DNA of 64,000 bases. Origin: Rhodobacterales bacterium. Lineage in GTDB: Bacteria > Pseudomonadota > Alphaproteobacteria > Rhodobacterales > Rhodobacteraceae. Positions within the stretch are counted from its first letter, which is position 1; each line of letters opens with the position of its first letter. Below, piece by piece: positions 56,260 through 64,000 of this stretch. The stretch spans positions 30,545-94,544 of the forward strand of contig JANYFE010000012.1 of assembly GCA_025362795.1 (NCBI GenBank), read 5' to 3'. Position numbers and translations under genes: made by a program. The notes under the pieces were generated by a model. It was given only the letters and a program-made list of their open reading frames with translations, searched no databases and was not told the DNA's origin.

Positions 56260-56507
56260 GGCGCTTTGCCGCAGCGCAGCATGGCCGTGGCATCACTGAC
56301 GCCTATCGAAAAATGTGCAGCACTGGCAAACATGGCATAAGGGTGTTGCCAATTTGACGATATTGTGGCGATGCGCGGCCAACCGCAGCGAGAGTCGGTT
56401 GCAATAGCCGAATTGACCTGCTTTTTACCCAACCACGAGGAACAGTCTTGGGCGCATCCTGCTGCCTCTGCGAAAATTTCGGCTGGATGCTTAAACTGGA
56501 GGTTAAT
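56260..56507. promoter_or_regulatory. Leader of the first mini-protein gene
   Basis: The 248 bases hold no other gene. GGAGGT lies 6 bases before the ATG at 56508. Short parts resemble the leader of the second copy (CTGGAGGTTAATATG against CTGGAGACTAACATG; GGTTGCAATAG against GGTTGCATTCG), marking the extent of the duplication. Confidence 0.5.
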
Positions 56508-56690
56508 ATGAAGAAACTTGCTCTCGCCGCCGCGTTGTCGCTGGCCGCTTCCACCGCGTTCGCTGGTGGCGTTGTTGAACCGGTGATGACTCCCGCAGTC
56601 GTCGTTGCGAAAACCTCGTCGTCCGCTGGCGGTCTGGTCGTTCCGTTGCTGCTGCTGCTGGTTCTGGCCGCTGCTGCCGCTTCGAACTGA
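56508..56690 (+). CDS. Tiny secreted hydrophobic protein, copy 1
   Basis: The protein has 60 residues. Residues 1-19 are a Sec signal (MKKLALAAALSLAASTAFA), giving a mature peptide of ~41 residues. It has a short VVEPVMTPAVVVAKT segment, then SSAGG and a terminal LVVPLLLLLVLAAAAASN that is a membrane helix. I do not know a named family; I have seen similar proteins in Rhodobacterales but their role is undescribed to me. It has GGAGG before the ATG and its own strong terminator. A paralog follows at 56899. Confidence 0.85.
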   Translation: MKKLALAAALSLAASTAFAGGVVEPVMTPAVVVAKTSSSAGGLVVPLLLLLVLAAAAASN

Positions 56691-56711
56691 TTTCGAATTC
56701 CGGGCCTACAG

Positions 56712-56743
56712 AAAAGACGGCAGGAAACTGCCGTCTTTTCTTT
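56712..56743 (+). terminator. Strong intrinsic terminator with GAAA loop, copy 1
   Basis: AAAAGACGGCAG-GAAA-CTGCCGTCTTTT is a perfect 12-bp stem with a GNRA-type tetraloop, followed by CTTTT. It lies 21 bases after the stop of the first mini-protein. Confidence 0.93.
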
Positions 56744-56898
56744 TGCGTCAATGGGTAAACGGGCAACAGTTGGTCTATCGCGGCGCCGACCGGTTGCATT
56801 CGCAGCGCCAAAATGCTTTTATCCGCACACGAGCAACAATCTTGTCGCGTCTGGTGTTGTGACGAATGTCCGGCCCGATGCAAAAACTGGAGACTAAC

Positions 56899-57090
56899 AT
56901 GAAGAAAATCGCCCTCGCCGCCGCACTGTCGCTGGCCGCTTCGACCGCTTTCGCTGGTGGCATGGCTACCCCGGTGATGGAGCCGGCACCGATGGTTACC
57001 GAAACCGTCAAGACCTCGTCCTCGGCCGGTGGTCTGGTCGTTCCGTTGCTGCTGCTGCTGGTTCTGGCCGCTGCCGCCGCGAGCAACTGA
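56899..57090 (+). CDS. Tiny secreted hydrophobic protein, copy 2
   Basis: The protein has 63 residues. The signal (MKKIALAAALSLAASTAFA) and last 23 residues are nearly identical to copy 1; the middle (MATPVMEPAPMVTETVK) differs and is three residues longer. CTGGAG lies 10 bases before the ATG. The 3' half (AGCTGCTGCTGGTTCTGGCCGCTG type) is almost the same at DNA level, so duplication is recent or homogenised. It is followed by its own hairpin. Confidence 0.85.
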   Translation: MKKIALAAALSLAASTAFAGGMATPVMEPAPMVTETVKTSSSAGGLVVPLLLLLVLAAAAASN

Positions 57091-57114
57091 TACAGTTACT
57101 CTGGTTACGGATTG

Positions 57115-57141
57115 GACGGTGGGGCAACCCGCCGTCTTTTT
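57115..57141 (+). terminator. Intrinsic terminator with GCAA loop, copy 2
   Basis: GACGGTGGG-GCAA-CCCGCCGTC is a 9-bp stem with one G-T pair and a GNRA tetraloop, followed by TTTTT. The CCGTCTTTT end matches the copy 1 terminator. Confidence 0.9.
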
Positions 57142-57156
57142 CATTTCTACACGTTG

Positions 57157-58218
57157 CTAGCGCAACCAGCCGCCCAGATTTTCCGAAATGATCGCCGTCA
57201 GCGCCGCCACATGCCCCGGTTGATCGTTCAAACAGGGGATATAGGTGAAATTTTCGCCGCCAGCGTGCAAAAACGCCTCGCGAATCTCGCCATCAACCTC
57301 TTCCAGCGTCTCGATGCAATCCGCTGAAAACGCCGGGGCCATCACCGCAATGCTTTTCTTTCCCGCCTTCGCCAGCTCGGCTACGTGCTTGACGGTGTAA
57401 GGCGTCAGCCATTCCTCGCGCCCAAAAACCGACTGAAAGCTGACATCGACCGCGCCACGGTCCCATCCCAGCTTTTCCCGCAGCAGCCGCGTGGTTTTGA
57501 CGCATTGGCAGTGATAGGGGTCGCCCTGCATCAAATAGCGTTTCGGCATGCCATGATACGACGTGACCAGAACATCAGGCCGGTGGTCCAGCTTGGCATA
57601 GGCATCGGTCACGGACTGCGCCAGCGCGTCGATATACAGCGGATGGTCGAAATATTCCGCGACGGTGCGGACAGCGGGTTGCCGCGTTTCCCTTGCAAGT
57701 GCAGCAAAAAACGAATCATTCGCGGTGGCAGAGGTCGCTCCCGCGTATTGCGGATAGAGCGGAAAAAATAAAATCTTCTCGCAGCCCGCCTCCACCATCG
57801 CCCGCACTTTGGACACGGTCGTGGGGTTGCCGTAGCGCATGCAGAACTCGACCATGACCTGATCGCCGTAAAGCGCTGTCACGGAATTTCGGATGGCCGC
57901 CGTCTGGTCACGCGTGATTGTCAGCAGAGGGCTTTCGTCGCGGGCAAGGTTCCAGATCTTGGCGTAGTTTGCGCCCGATTTTTGCGGTCGGAATGACAGG
58001 ATGATCAATTGCAAGATCGGTTGCCATTTCCAGTCCGGCACATCGACGACCCGCTTGTCCGATAGAAACTCGCTCAGATAGCGCCGCATGGACCAGTAAT
58101 CGGTGGCGTCCGGTGTGCCCAGATTGGCCAGCAACACGCCGATTTTGGCAGGCTTGACGGCAGGATGGGTCGCGGGGGCATGGGCCAGGCGGTTGATGTC
58201 CGGTATTTGGTCTGGCAC
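57157..58218 (-). CDS. hemH: Ferrochelatase
   Basis: The protein has 353 residues. Motifs: GVLLANLGTPDATDYWSMRRYL, VEFCMRYGNPT, FFPLYPQYAGATSATA, the active-site VTSYHGMPKRYLMQGDPY, FQSVFGREEWLTPYT and the late VMAPAFSADCIETLEE. It inserts iron into the protoporphyrin made by HemJ. The end EIREAFLHAGGENFTYIPCLND is normal. There is no membrane segment. Start uncertain by a few residues. Confidence 0.97.
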   Translation of the reverse strand: MPDQIPDINRLAHAPATHPAVKPAKIGVLLANLGTPDATDYWSMRRYLSEFLSDKRVVDVPDWKWQPILQLIILSFRPQKSGANYAKIWNLARDESPLLTITRDQTAAIRNSVTALYGDQVMVEFCMRYGNPTTVSKVRAMVEAGCEKILFFPLYPQYAGATSATANDSFFAALARETRQPAVRTVAEYFDHPLYIDALAQSVTDAYAKLDHRPDVLVTSYHGMPKRYLMQGDPYHCQCVKTTRLLREKLGWDRGAVDVSFQSVFGREEWLTPYTVKHVAELAKAGKKSIAVMAPAFSADCIETLEEVDGEIREAFLHAGGENFTYIPCLNDQPGHVAALTAIISENLGGWLR

Positions 58219-58267
58219 TTGTGGCTCCTGTCTGGCTGCGTTCCAGATAGCGGCAATCGCACCGGGG

Positions 58268-59068
58268 TCAACGATTTCCGGGTTCCGGCAGCTTCACTTC
58301 GGCACTTTGTAACGCCTCTGCCAGCCGGCTTACCGCCGATCCGGGGCGCAGCGGTTTTTGCTGGCTGTCATGCGGTGCCCAACCGGTCAGCACCACAATC
58401 TCGAATGTCGCGGGAATCCGGTCATCGGGCCCCCGCATCGCCTGATACAATTCCGCTGCCCGCGCAAACACCGCCCGCCGGGTCGGATGGCGCAATCGCG
58501 CGGCCAGGGCATTGCCCTCGCCCATCAGCCGCAGGTCGCGCATCAGGTGAAATGCGTCACTATATCGCACGATTGTGGTAAAACTGTCGGCCACCGGCAG
58601 GCCGAATCCCGCCCGCTGCAACAGCCCACCCAGATCACGAATCTCGCCCATCGGCAGCACCCGCGGCGACAGGCCGCCCGTGACTTCCGATTCCGCCTGT
58701 CCCAGACAGCTGCGCAATTCGTGCAAGGTCTGCCCGCCAAACAGCAGCGCCATCATCCAGCCATCGGGTTGCAGGGCACGTCTGCATTGCACCAGCTGTC
58801 CCACCGGGTCATTCGCCCAGTGCAGACACAGCGCATGCACCACCAGATCATGCGCCGCTGGACGCAAGTACAGCACCTCGTCATCCGTCACGCAGGGAAA
58901 ATCACGCCACACTTGCGGAAAACCGGTCACGATCGCCGGTGCTGTAAAGGTTCTGTTAACCTCCTTGAGCCGATCCTGCACCTCATCCAGCACCAGATCT
59001 TGCAGGAACAAGGCGCTGGCGCGGCTGCGGTTGCGGGTAAGGGCGGCGCGGTCGGTTAAAAGCTGCAT
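58268..59068 (-). CDS. NDUFAF5/BioC-like methyltransferase-family protein without motif I
   Basis: The protein has 266 residues from the ATG at 59068. It contains AIVTGFPQVWRDF, LRPAAHDLVVHALCLHWANDPVGQLVQCRRALQPDGWMMALLFGGQTLHELRSCL and FEIVVLTGWAPHDSQQKPLRPGSA, typical of the Rhodobacterales branch near complex I assembly factor NDUFAF5 and BioC. The glycine-rich SAM motif I (usually DLGCGTG) is absent; VTGFPQ stands in its place. So SAM binding or activity is uncertain. It is divergent from comF by 30 bases. Confidence 0.75.
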   Translation of the reverse strand: MQLLTDRAALTRNRSRASALFLQDLVLDEVQDRLKEVNRTFTAPAIVTGFPQVWRDFPCVTDDEVLYLRPAAHDLVVHALCLHWANDPVGQLVQCRRALQPDGWMMALLFGGQTLHELRSCLGQAESEVTGGLSPRVLPMGEIRDLGGLLQRAGFGLPVADSFTTIVRYSDAFHLMRDLRLMGEGNALAARLRHPTRRAVFARAAELYQAMRGPDDRIPATFEIVVLTGWAPHDSQQKPLRPGSAVSRLAEALQSAEVKLPEPGNR

Positions 59069-59098
59069 GGCGGCGGACCATAGGAGAGCGTGTTGGGA

Positions 59099-59815
59099 AT
59101 GCAAGCCTTGCTGCATCTGATCTATCCGCCGCAATGCCTGTCTTGCGATGCCCGGGTGACGACTGACTTTGGTCTGTGTGGCACCTGCTGGCGCGATACA
59201 CCCTTTATCACCGGCCTCGTCTGTACCAAATGCGGGACGCCCTTGCCGGGCGAGGATCGCGCGGTCGAGGTGCTGTGCGACGACTGCCTGCTGATCGCCC
59301 GCCCGTGGGCCAATGGCCGTGCGGCGCTTTTGTACAAAGACAACGCCCGCAATCTGGTTTTGTCGCTGAAACATGGTGACCGGATCGACCTTGCCAAACC
59401 CGCCGCCCAGTGGCTTTACCGCGCCGCTCAACCAATCCTGCAACCGGGCATGCTGGTCGCGCCGGTGCCGCTGCACTGGTTGCGGCTGGTCAGGCGGCGT
59501 TACAATCAGGCGGCGCTGCTTTCGGCGGGTGTGGCAAAGCTGGCGGGGCTCGACCATTGCCCCGACCTGTTGCAACGCCGCCGCAACACCCACACTCAGG
59601 ATGGCCGCGACCGCGATGGCCGTTTCGCCAACATGTCCGACGCTTTGACGGTGCATCCAGCGCGCTCAACCCGGGTCGACGGGCGGCACATCCTTTTGGT
59701 CGATGATGTGATGACCTCTGGCGCGACCCTCGCCGCTGCGGCAGAGGCATGCATTGCGGGGGGTGCAATCGGGGTTTCCGTTCTCGTCATGGCGCGCGTT
59801 GCGAAGGATGCCTAA
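59099..59815 (+). CDS. comF: ComF-family phosphoribosyltransferase-like protein
   Basis: The protein has 238 residues from the ATG at 59099. Paired CxxC zinc-binding motifs (CLSC, CGTC, CTKC, CDDC) lie in the first ~70 residues. The PRTase motif ILLVDDVMTSGATL is at the end, and RRRYNQAALL sits in the middle. ComF aids DNA uptake in naturally competent bacteria; in non-competent ones the role is unclear. It lies 37 bases before grxC. Confidence 0.92.
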   Translation: MQALLHLIYPPQCLSCDARVTTDFGLCGTCWRDTPFITGLVCTKCGTPLPGEDRAVEVLCDDCLLIARPWANGRAALLYKDNARNLVLSLKHGDRIDLAKPAAQWLYRAAQPILQPGMLVAPVPLHWLRLVRRRYNQAALLSAGVAKLAGLDHCPDLLQRRRNTHTQDGRDRDGRFANMSDALTVHPARSTRVDGRHILLVDDVMTSGATLAAAAEACIAGGAIGVSVLVMARVAKDA

Positions 59816-59852
59816 ATCGTTATAGTTCCCCGCGACGATTAGGACGCCCCGC

Positions 59853-60107
59853 ATGAAAAACGTTGAAATCTACACGACCCAGACTTGCCCCTATTGCATC
59901 GCTGCCAAACAGCTTTTGCGCAAAAAGGGTGTGCAATATACCGAGATTGACGTGGGCCGCGACCCGACTTTGCGTGATGCCATGACGCGCCGCGCCAATG
60001 GCGGCCGCACCGTGCCGCAGATTTTCATCGATGGCAGCCATATTGGCGGATGTGACGATCTGCATGCGCTGGATTATGCGGGCGGGCTTGATCCGCTGTT
60101 GGCCTGA
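59853..60107 (+). CDS. grxC: Glutaredoxin 3
   Basis: The protein has 84 residues, standard for class I glutaredoxin. The dithiol site is TCPYC in YTTQTCPYCIAAKQLL, and the glutathione-binding TVPQIFIDG and GGCDDL follow. It reduces disulfides with glutathione. Its TGA shares a base pair with the next ATG (TGATG). Confidence 0.97.
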   Translation: MKNVEIYTTQTCPYCIAAKQLLRKKGVQYTEIDVGRDPTLRDAMTRRANGGRTVPQIFIDGSHIGGCDDLHALDYAGGLDPLLA

Positions 60108-60937
60108 TGCGCGCCGCGCTGCTGCAACTCAACGTCACCGATGATCCGGCGACAAATCTGCCCCGGACCGTGGCACTGGTCCGCGCCGCTGCGGCAGGGG
60201 GTGCCGGTTTCATCCTGACGCCGGAATGCAGCAACGGCCTGTCGTCGAACCGCGCCCATCAACGTGCGGTGTTCCGGCTGGAATCGGACGATCCGACCCT
60301 TGCCGCCCTGCAAAACGAGGCGGCGGCGTTGAAGGTCTGGCTGCTGGCGGGCTCTCTCGCCGTTCTGACCGCGGACGCCGATGGCCGCTTTGCCAACCGG
60401 TCGTTCCTGATCGGCCCGGATGGCACGATTGTTGCGCGGTATGACAAGATCCACATGTTCGACGTGAACGTGTCGGAAACCGAGATTTACCGCGAATCAG
60501 CCGGGTATCGCCCCGGCTCGCAGGCCGTGCTGGCCGACACACCGTTTGGCCGCATCGGCATGACCGTCTGCTATGATCTGCGGTTTCCCCGGCTTTACCG
60601 CAGTCTGGCGCAGGCCGGGGCGCAGATCATCACCGTGCCCGCCGCCTTCAACCACATCACCGGCGCTGCGCATTGGGAGGTTCTTCTGCGCGCCCGCGCG
60701 ATTGAAACCGGCTGCTACGTGCTGGCCCCCGCCCAAACCGGCTTTCACGCCGAGAGCCACGGCAAGGGCCGTCGCACCCATGGCCACAGCCTTGCCGTGG
60801 GACCCTGGGGCGAAATCCTGGCCGATGGTGGCACCGATCCCGGCATTTCCTACGTCGATCTCGACCTGACCAAGGTGGCCGATGCCCGCGCCCGCGTGCC
60901 CTCTCTCACCCACGACCGGACCTTTGCCGGACCATGA
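60107..60937 (+). CDS. Nitrilase-superfamily carbon-nitrogen hydrolase, Nit1/Nit2-like
   Basis: The protein has 276 residues. The catalytic triad is present: Glu40 (ILTPECSN), Lys114 (RYDKIHMFDV) and Cys155 (GMTVCYDLRFP). The order and DLRFPRLYR motif match the Nit branch, which hydrolyses deaminated glutathione or omega-amides. The position next to grxC makes deaminated-glutathione repair an attractive guess. It overlaps the MarR gene by 4 bases. Confidence 0.92.
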   Translation: MRAALLQLNVTDDPATNLPRTVALVRAAAAGGAGFILTPECSNGLSSNRAHQRAVFRLESDDPTLAALQNEAAALKVWLLAGSLAVLTADADGRFANRSFLIGPDGTIVARYDKIHMFDVNVSETEIYRESAGYRPGSQAVLADTPFGRIGMTVCYDLRFPRLYRSLAQAGAQIITVPAAFNHITGAAHWEVLLRARAIETGCYVLAPAQTGFHAESHGKGRRTHGHSLAVGPWGEILADGGTDPGISYVDLDLTKVADARARVPSLTHDRTFAGP

Positions 60938-61377
60938 GCGAGCGCACCGAAGATATCGCGGTCACACTGTTTGGCGAGCTGTTCATGGCCGACCAACTAG
61001 CCCGTAACCGGGTGTCCAAGGCCTTGCCGCGCGGGATGGAACTGTCGCATTTCACCGTGCTGAACCATCTGGCGCGGGTGCAGGAAGAACGCACCCCGGC
61101 GCAACTGGCCCGTGCCTTTCACGTCACACGCGGCGCGATGACCAACACATTGGCGAAACTGGAATGGGCGGGCCACGTCCACATCCGGCCCGATTGGGAT
61201 GATGCCCGGCAGAAATTTGTCGCGATCAGCCCCTCGGGCCGCGCCGCCCGCGATGCCGCCGTGCAATCGGTCGCGCCGCTGATTGCCGATGTGGTGACTG
61301 CCCTCGGCGCCGACCGGGTCCGCGCCGTTCTGCCGGTCCTGCGCGAATTGCGCATCCGGCTCGAGGCGGAAGACTAG
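60934..61377 (+). CDS. MarR-family transcriptional regulator
   Basis: The protein has 147 residues. The winged helix has MELSHFTVLNHLARVQEERTPAQLARAFHVTRGAMTNTLAKLEWAGHVHIRPDWDDARQKFVAISPSG. Regulatory cysteines are absent, so control is probably by a small ligand. It is coupled to the Nit-like gene and could control it. Its stop overlaps the stop of the Wza-type gene by four bases on the other strand. Confidence 0.92.
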   Translation: MSERTEDIAVTLFGELFMADQLARNRVSKALPRGMELSHFTVLNHLARVQEERTPAQLARAFHVTRGAMTNTLAKLEWAGHVHIRPDWDDARQKFVAISPSGRAARDAAVQSVAPLIADVVTALGADRVRAVLPVLRELRIRLEAED

Positions 61378-62507
61378 TTGCTCAACTGATTGGACAGCGT
61401 GTTGCCGCTTCTGACCAGATTGAAGGCCGATCCGAACAATCCGAGGATCGTCCGCGCATTGACCAGCGGGCTTTGCGTGACCAGCACCAGATCGCGGTCC
61501 TGCAAGCCAAACTCACCCGCGCTGAACAATCCGTCAGCGGTCGTCAGGTCCATCGCAAACACCATCCGGTCGCGCGATGGCCCTTTGCTGTCTGTGCGCA
61601 CCGCGGATTGCGGATAATCGCGCAGGATCAGGATGCCTTTTGGGTTGGCGGTGGTCTGGTTGACCCCACCCACCAAAGACATCGCATCCAGCGCCGTCAG
61701 GTGGTCGCGCGGAAAGTTGATCAAAGCCTCTTTGCCCGCAGCGCCCAGCGACAGGAAATAGCGGGTATCGGGCTGCACGAACACCTTGTCGCCGCCGCGC
61801 AGCGTGGTGTCCAAATCGGGGTGCGACAGCAGCGTATCCGACGAGATCCGGTACAACTTGCCGCCGCGTGACAGGTTGATCTGGGGGTTTGGCACGCCAG
61901 TGGGTATGCCGCCGCCCAGGGCCAGCAGACTGGTCAGCGTCGTGTCGCGGTCCACCAGCGGATAGCGCCCCGGGTTCGGCACGCCCGACACCAGTTCAAC
62001 CGAATTGTTGCGGCCCGACTGAAACTGCAACTGCACCTGAGCCGACGGGATGATTCCCAACAGCTTGTCCTGTATCGCCTGCCGCGCCTGATCCGGCGTC
62101 ATCTTTGCAATGTAAACCTCATCCGCATAGGGCAGAAACACCGTGCCCTTGCTGGACACCAGCAGGTTTGGCAGCTGGATGACCTTTTGCGCCGGCTGGC
62201 TCAGCAGGGACGTGTCGTCATTGTCCCAGATTGCCAGATCTATTCTGTCGCCAGCTTCGATCAGGGGATCGGGCGCGGTATTGGACCGTGTGATCCACCC
62301 CAGATTCGGCGTCGGATGGCTGTTGGGCCAGGTCTTGAGCATCGGCAGTGTGTCGCGCGTGACATATTGCACCGCAAAAGTTGCCTCCGGCGCGTCGGCA
62401 CCCGCAAGGACATGGTCGACCTCGCCGACATCTTGCGGCAAAGCGCAGGCTCCCAACAGCGTCATTACGGCGATAGCGGAAGCCAGGCTCCGAACCGGAA
62501 AGGGCAT
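61374..62507 (-). CDS. Polysaccharide export (Wza/KpsD-like) lipoprotein
   Basis: The protein has 377 residues from the ATG at 62507. The signal ends in lipobox LLGAC near residue 20. The poly-export domain has LIEAGDRIDLAIWDNDD, then SLBB-like repeats (ELVSGVPNPGRYPL..., INFPRDHLTALDAMSLVGGV, and the ending LGLFGSAFNLVRSGN). It would form the outer-membrane exit for exopolysaccharide. The sugar transferase at the window end and the epimerase between them support this. It is divergent from the epimerase. Confidence 0.9.
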   Translation of the reverse strand: MPFPVRSLASAIAVMTLLGACALPQDVGEVDHVLAGADAPEATFAVQYVTRDTLPMLKTWPNSHPTPNLGWITRSNTAPDPLIEAGDRIDLAIWDNDDTSLLSQPAQKVIQLPNLLVSSKGTVFLPYADEVYIAKMTPDQARQAIQDKLLGIIPSAQVQLQFQSGRNNSVELVSGVPNPGRYPLVDRDTTLTSLLALGGGIPTGVPNPQINLSRGGKLYRISSDTLLSHPDLDTTLRGGDKVFVQPDTRYFLSLGAAGKEALINFPRDHLTALDAMSLVGGVNQTTANPKGILILRDYPQSAVRTDSKGPSRDRMVFAMDLTTADGLFSAGEFGLQDRDLVLVTQSPLVNARTILGLFGSAFNLVRSGNTLSNQLSN

Positions 62508-62651
62508 GCAAAACTCCACGTACCGGCCCGTTATGGCTGGACACTCTGCGCAGCGCCACCATACTGGCACCCTAAAGCGGGTCAACCGGATTGGACCGCT
62601 GCATATGAAAGGCTTGGGGATAACTCAAGCACCCTCGGACATGTACGCACA

Positions 62652-63500
62652 ATGACGCTTTTGGTGACGGGATCATCGGGCCGGGTTGGTCGGGCGCTGC
62701 ATGCGGCGTGGGCCTCGGATGCCGGGCCTCCGATGCGGGTGTTGTGGCATGGCCGGACAAAGGCGCAAAACATTGATATCGCTTGGCATATTGGGGCTGA
62801 CTCCGCGCCGGAACTGCCGCAGGGTCTGATCATCCTGCATCTGGCGGGTGTTGTGCGCGGGTCGGTGGCCCAATTGGCGGAAAATCGACTGGCAACCACC
62901 GCCGTGTGCAAACTCGCCTTGGACCGCACGGCACGGCACGTTTTCGTGATGTCCAGCGTGGCCGTTTACCGCCCAACGTCCGGTTTGATCACCGAACTGG
63001 ACGCACCCGATCCGCAATCTGACTATGGTTTGGCCAAGCATCAGGCGGAAATCGCGGCGTCCTCTGTTTTGAATGGCCCCAACGCGCCCGGTCTGAGCCT
63101 TCTGCGGCTGGCCAATCTGGCCGGTGCGGATGCGCTGCTGCAGTCATCCGATCCGGGCCATTCCGTGGCGCTTGACCCGATTGCGGGGCAGACCAGCGGG
63201 CCAGTGCGGTCGTATATCGGCCCCCGCGCACTGGCGTCCGTCCTCACCAGCCTGATCCAGATGGCGGATCAGGGTGTCGCGTTGCCCCGCCTGCTGAACA
63301 TCGCGCAGCCGCCCGCCGTCGCGATGGGCGATCTTCTGGCGGCACGCGGCCAGCCATGGCACTTTGGCCCGTCGCGCCCCGCAGCCGTCGCGCGGGTGGC
63401 GGTATCGACCGATCGCCTGAACGCCCTGTTGCCCGTGCCGCCGGCGACCCCCGCCAGCCTGATTGCCGATCTTGACGGCTTGCGGGGGCGCTGGCCATGA
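62652..63500 (+). CDS. NAD-dependent epimerase/dehydratase-family (SDR) protein
   Basis: The protein has 282 residues. N-terminal LLVTGSSGRVGRALHAAW is the Rossmann GxxGxxG, LHLAGVVRGSV and VFVMSSVAVY (Ser) follow, and the catalytic Tyr-x3-Lys is in SDYGLAKHQAE. It is likely to modify a nucleotide sugar for exopolysaccharide. The substrate is unknown. Its stop overlaps the ATG of the sugar transferase gene. Confidence 0.9.
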   Translation: MTLLVTGSSGRVGRALHAAWASDAGPPMRVLWHGRTKAQNIDIAWHIGADSAPELPQGLIILHLAGVVRGSVAQLAENRLATTAVCKLALDRTARHVFVMSSVAVYRPTSGLITELDAPDPQSDYGLAKHQAEIAASSVLNGPNAPGLSLLRLANLAGADALLQSSDPGHSVALDPIAGQTSGPVRSYIGPRALASVLTSLIQMADQGVALPRLLNIAQPPAVAMGDLLAARGQPWHFGPSRPAAVARVAVSTDRLNALLPVPPATPASLIADLDGLRGRWP

Positions 63501-64000
63501 CACCCGCAAAACGCCTTATCGACATTGCCCTTGCGCTGGCGCTCGCCGTCATCCTCGCGGTGCCGTTCGGACTGCTGCTGCTCTGGCTGTGGGCGACAGA
63601 GGGTCGGCCGCTGTTCTATGTCGCCGAACGCATGGCCACACCGCACCGCGCGTTTTTGCTGTGGAAGCTGCGGACGATGTCGGTGGTGCCACCCGAAAGC
63701 GGTGTCTCGGGGGGCAACAAGGCGACAAGGGTCACGCCGACCGGTCGTTTTCTGCGCCGCTGTCGTCTGGACGAGGTGCCACAGCTTTGGAACGTGCTGA
63801 AGGGCGACATGAGCTTTGTCGGCCCGCGCCCGCCGCTGCGGCTGTATGTCGAACGCTTCCCCGATCTTTACGCGCAGGTTCTGCGCAGCCGCCCGGGCAT
63901 CACCGGCCTTGCCACGTTGGTCTTTCACCGGCACGAAGAACAGATGCTGGCCAAATGTCGCACCGCTGCCGAAACCGACGCGGTCTATTCGCGCCGTTGC
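63497..64000 (+). CDS. Initiating sugar transferase (PglC/WcaJ type), truncated by window end
   Basis: The visible 168 residues run to the window edge without a stop. N-terminal LIDIALALALAVILAVPFGLLLLWLW is a membrane hairpin or re-entrant helix. The catalytic core has FLLWKLRTM, GRFLRRCRLDEVPQLWNVLKGDMSFVGPRPP (Asp-Glu pair) and RPGITGLATL. It transfers a sugar phosphate to undecaprenyl phosphate and starts repeat-unit assembly. It is translationally coupled to the epimerase. Confidence 0.95.
   Translation, partial: MTPAKRLIDIALALALAVILAVPFGLLLLWLWATEGRPLFYVAERMATPHRAFLLWKLRTMSVVPPESGVSGGNKATRVTPTGRFLRRCRLDEVPQLWNVLKGDMSFVGPRPPLRLYVERFPDLYAQVLRSRPGITGLATLVFHRHEEQMLAKCRTAAETDAVYSRRC

Noticed and set aside
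57229..57241. TTGATCGTTCAA as an FNR-type box
   Set aside because: It lies inside hemH codons and its spacing (TTGAT-N2-TCAA) does not fit TTGAT-N4-ATCAA.
1..64000. tRNA, rRNA, CRISPR array, insertion sequence or prophage
   Set aside because: Intergenic gaps were read for cloverleaf ends, direct-repeat arrays and transposase motifs; none was found. Faint or highly diverged elements could be missed by eye.

Overview
The window looks like core chromosome of a GC-rich alphaproteobacterium of the order Rhodobacterales (Roseobacter/Rhodobacter relatives). The reasons are the RegB / SenC-RegA-HvrA redox locus, a TsaE-AmgK fusion next to MurU and AddAB, the gene order rho-mnmE-mnmG-rsmG-parA-parB, and the alphaproteobacterial parS 16-mer TGTTTCACGTGAAACA. 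I cannot name a genus. Nothing looks like an integrated phage, genomic island, CRISPR array, rRNA or tRNA.

Layout. 1-1480: a cut-off gene, a LysR regulator and an H-NS-like protein (HvrA). 1548-4224: the redox two-component locus, with senC-regA-hvrA on the minus strand and regB divergent. 4360-14768: a PAS protein, the tsaE-amgK fusion, murU, addB, addA and trxA, all on plus; the run from tsaE-amgK to addA is joined by short overlaps. 14880-21920: hslV and hslU separated by a shortened flavin-oxidase-like gene, then a lipoprotein hydrolase, Smr, MltA, Tim44-like, FxsA and SecB genes. 22575-25273: dnaQ, coaE, aroE and maf, all running leftward. 25274-25645: a gene-free segment with DnaA boxes and an AT-rich tract, which I read as oriC. 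25646-33076: hemJ, rho, mnmE, mnmG, rsmG, parA and parB, all running rightward. 33107-35965: a tight leftward operon rph-rdgB-ridA-like-hemW. 36078-40397: hrcA, grpE and convergent mutS. 40443-49232: msrA, a class IV aminotransferase with a sulfotransferase-like partner, argG, a divergent Hpt / response-regulator-phosphatase pair, Nudix hydrolases, hsp33 and a CCA/poly(A) polymerase family gene. 49403-54299: a two-gene ABC exporter and an RNA methyltransferase. 54357-57090: two L,D-transpeptidases around a CAP lipoprotein, then tandem copies of a tiny secreted hydrophobic protein. 57157-61377: hemH, a methyltransferase-like gene, comF, grxC, a nitrilase-family gene and a MarR regulator. 61374-64000: the start of an exopolysaccharide locus (Wza-type protein, epimerase, initiating sugar transferase).

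How the genes fit together. The central 15 kb is the replication and segregation hub: oriC, ParA, ParB and three parS sites 3-9 kb to its right. Two of those parS sites coincide with translation starts (mnmG and the ridA-like gene) and the third lies inside rsmG. Much of the rest is cell-envelope upkeep (AmgK/MurU, MltA, L,D-transpeptidases, SecB), proteostasis and redox repair (HslUV, HrcA/GrpE, Hsp33, MsrA, TrxA, GrxC), heme supply (HemJ, HemW, HemH) and DNA repair (AddAB, MutS, RdgB, DnaQ).

I found no large undescribed system. The best leads are the parS/start-codon overlaps, the oriC candidate, the duplicated mini-protein cassette, the internally deleted oxidase gene between hslV and hslU, and an aminotransferase lacking the usual cofactor-contacting glutamate that is paired with a sulfotransferase-like protein.
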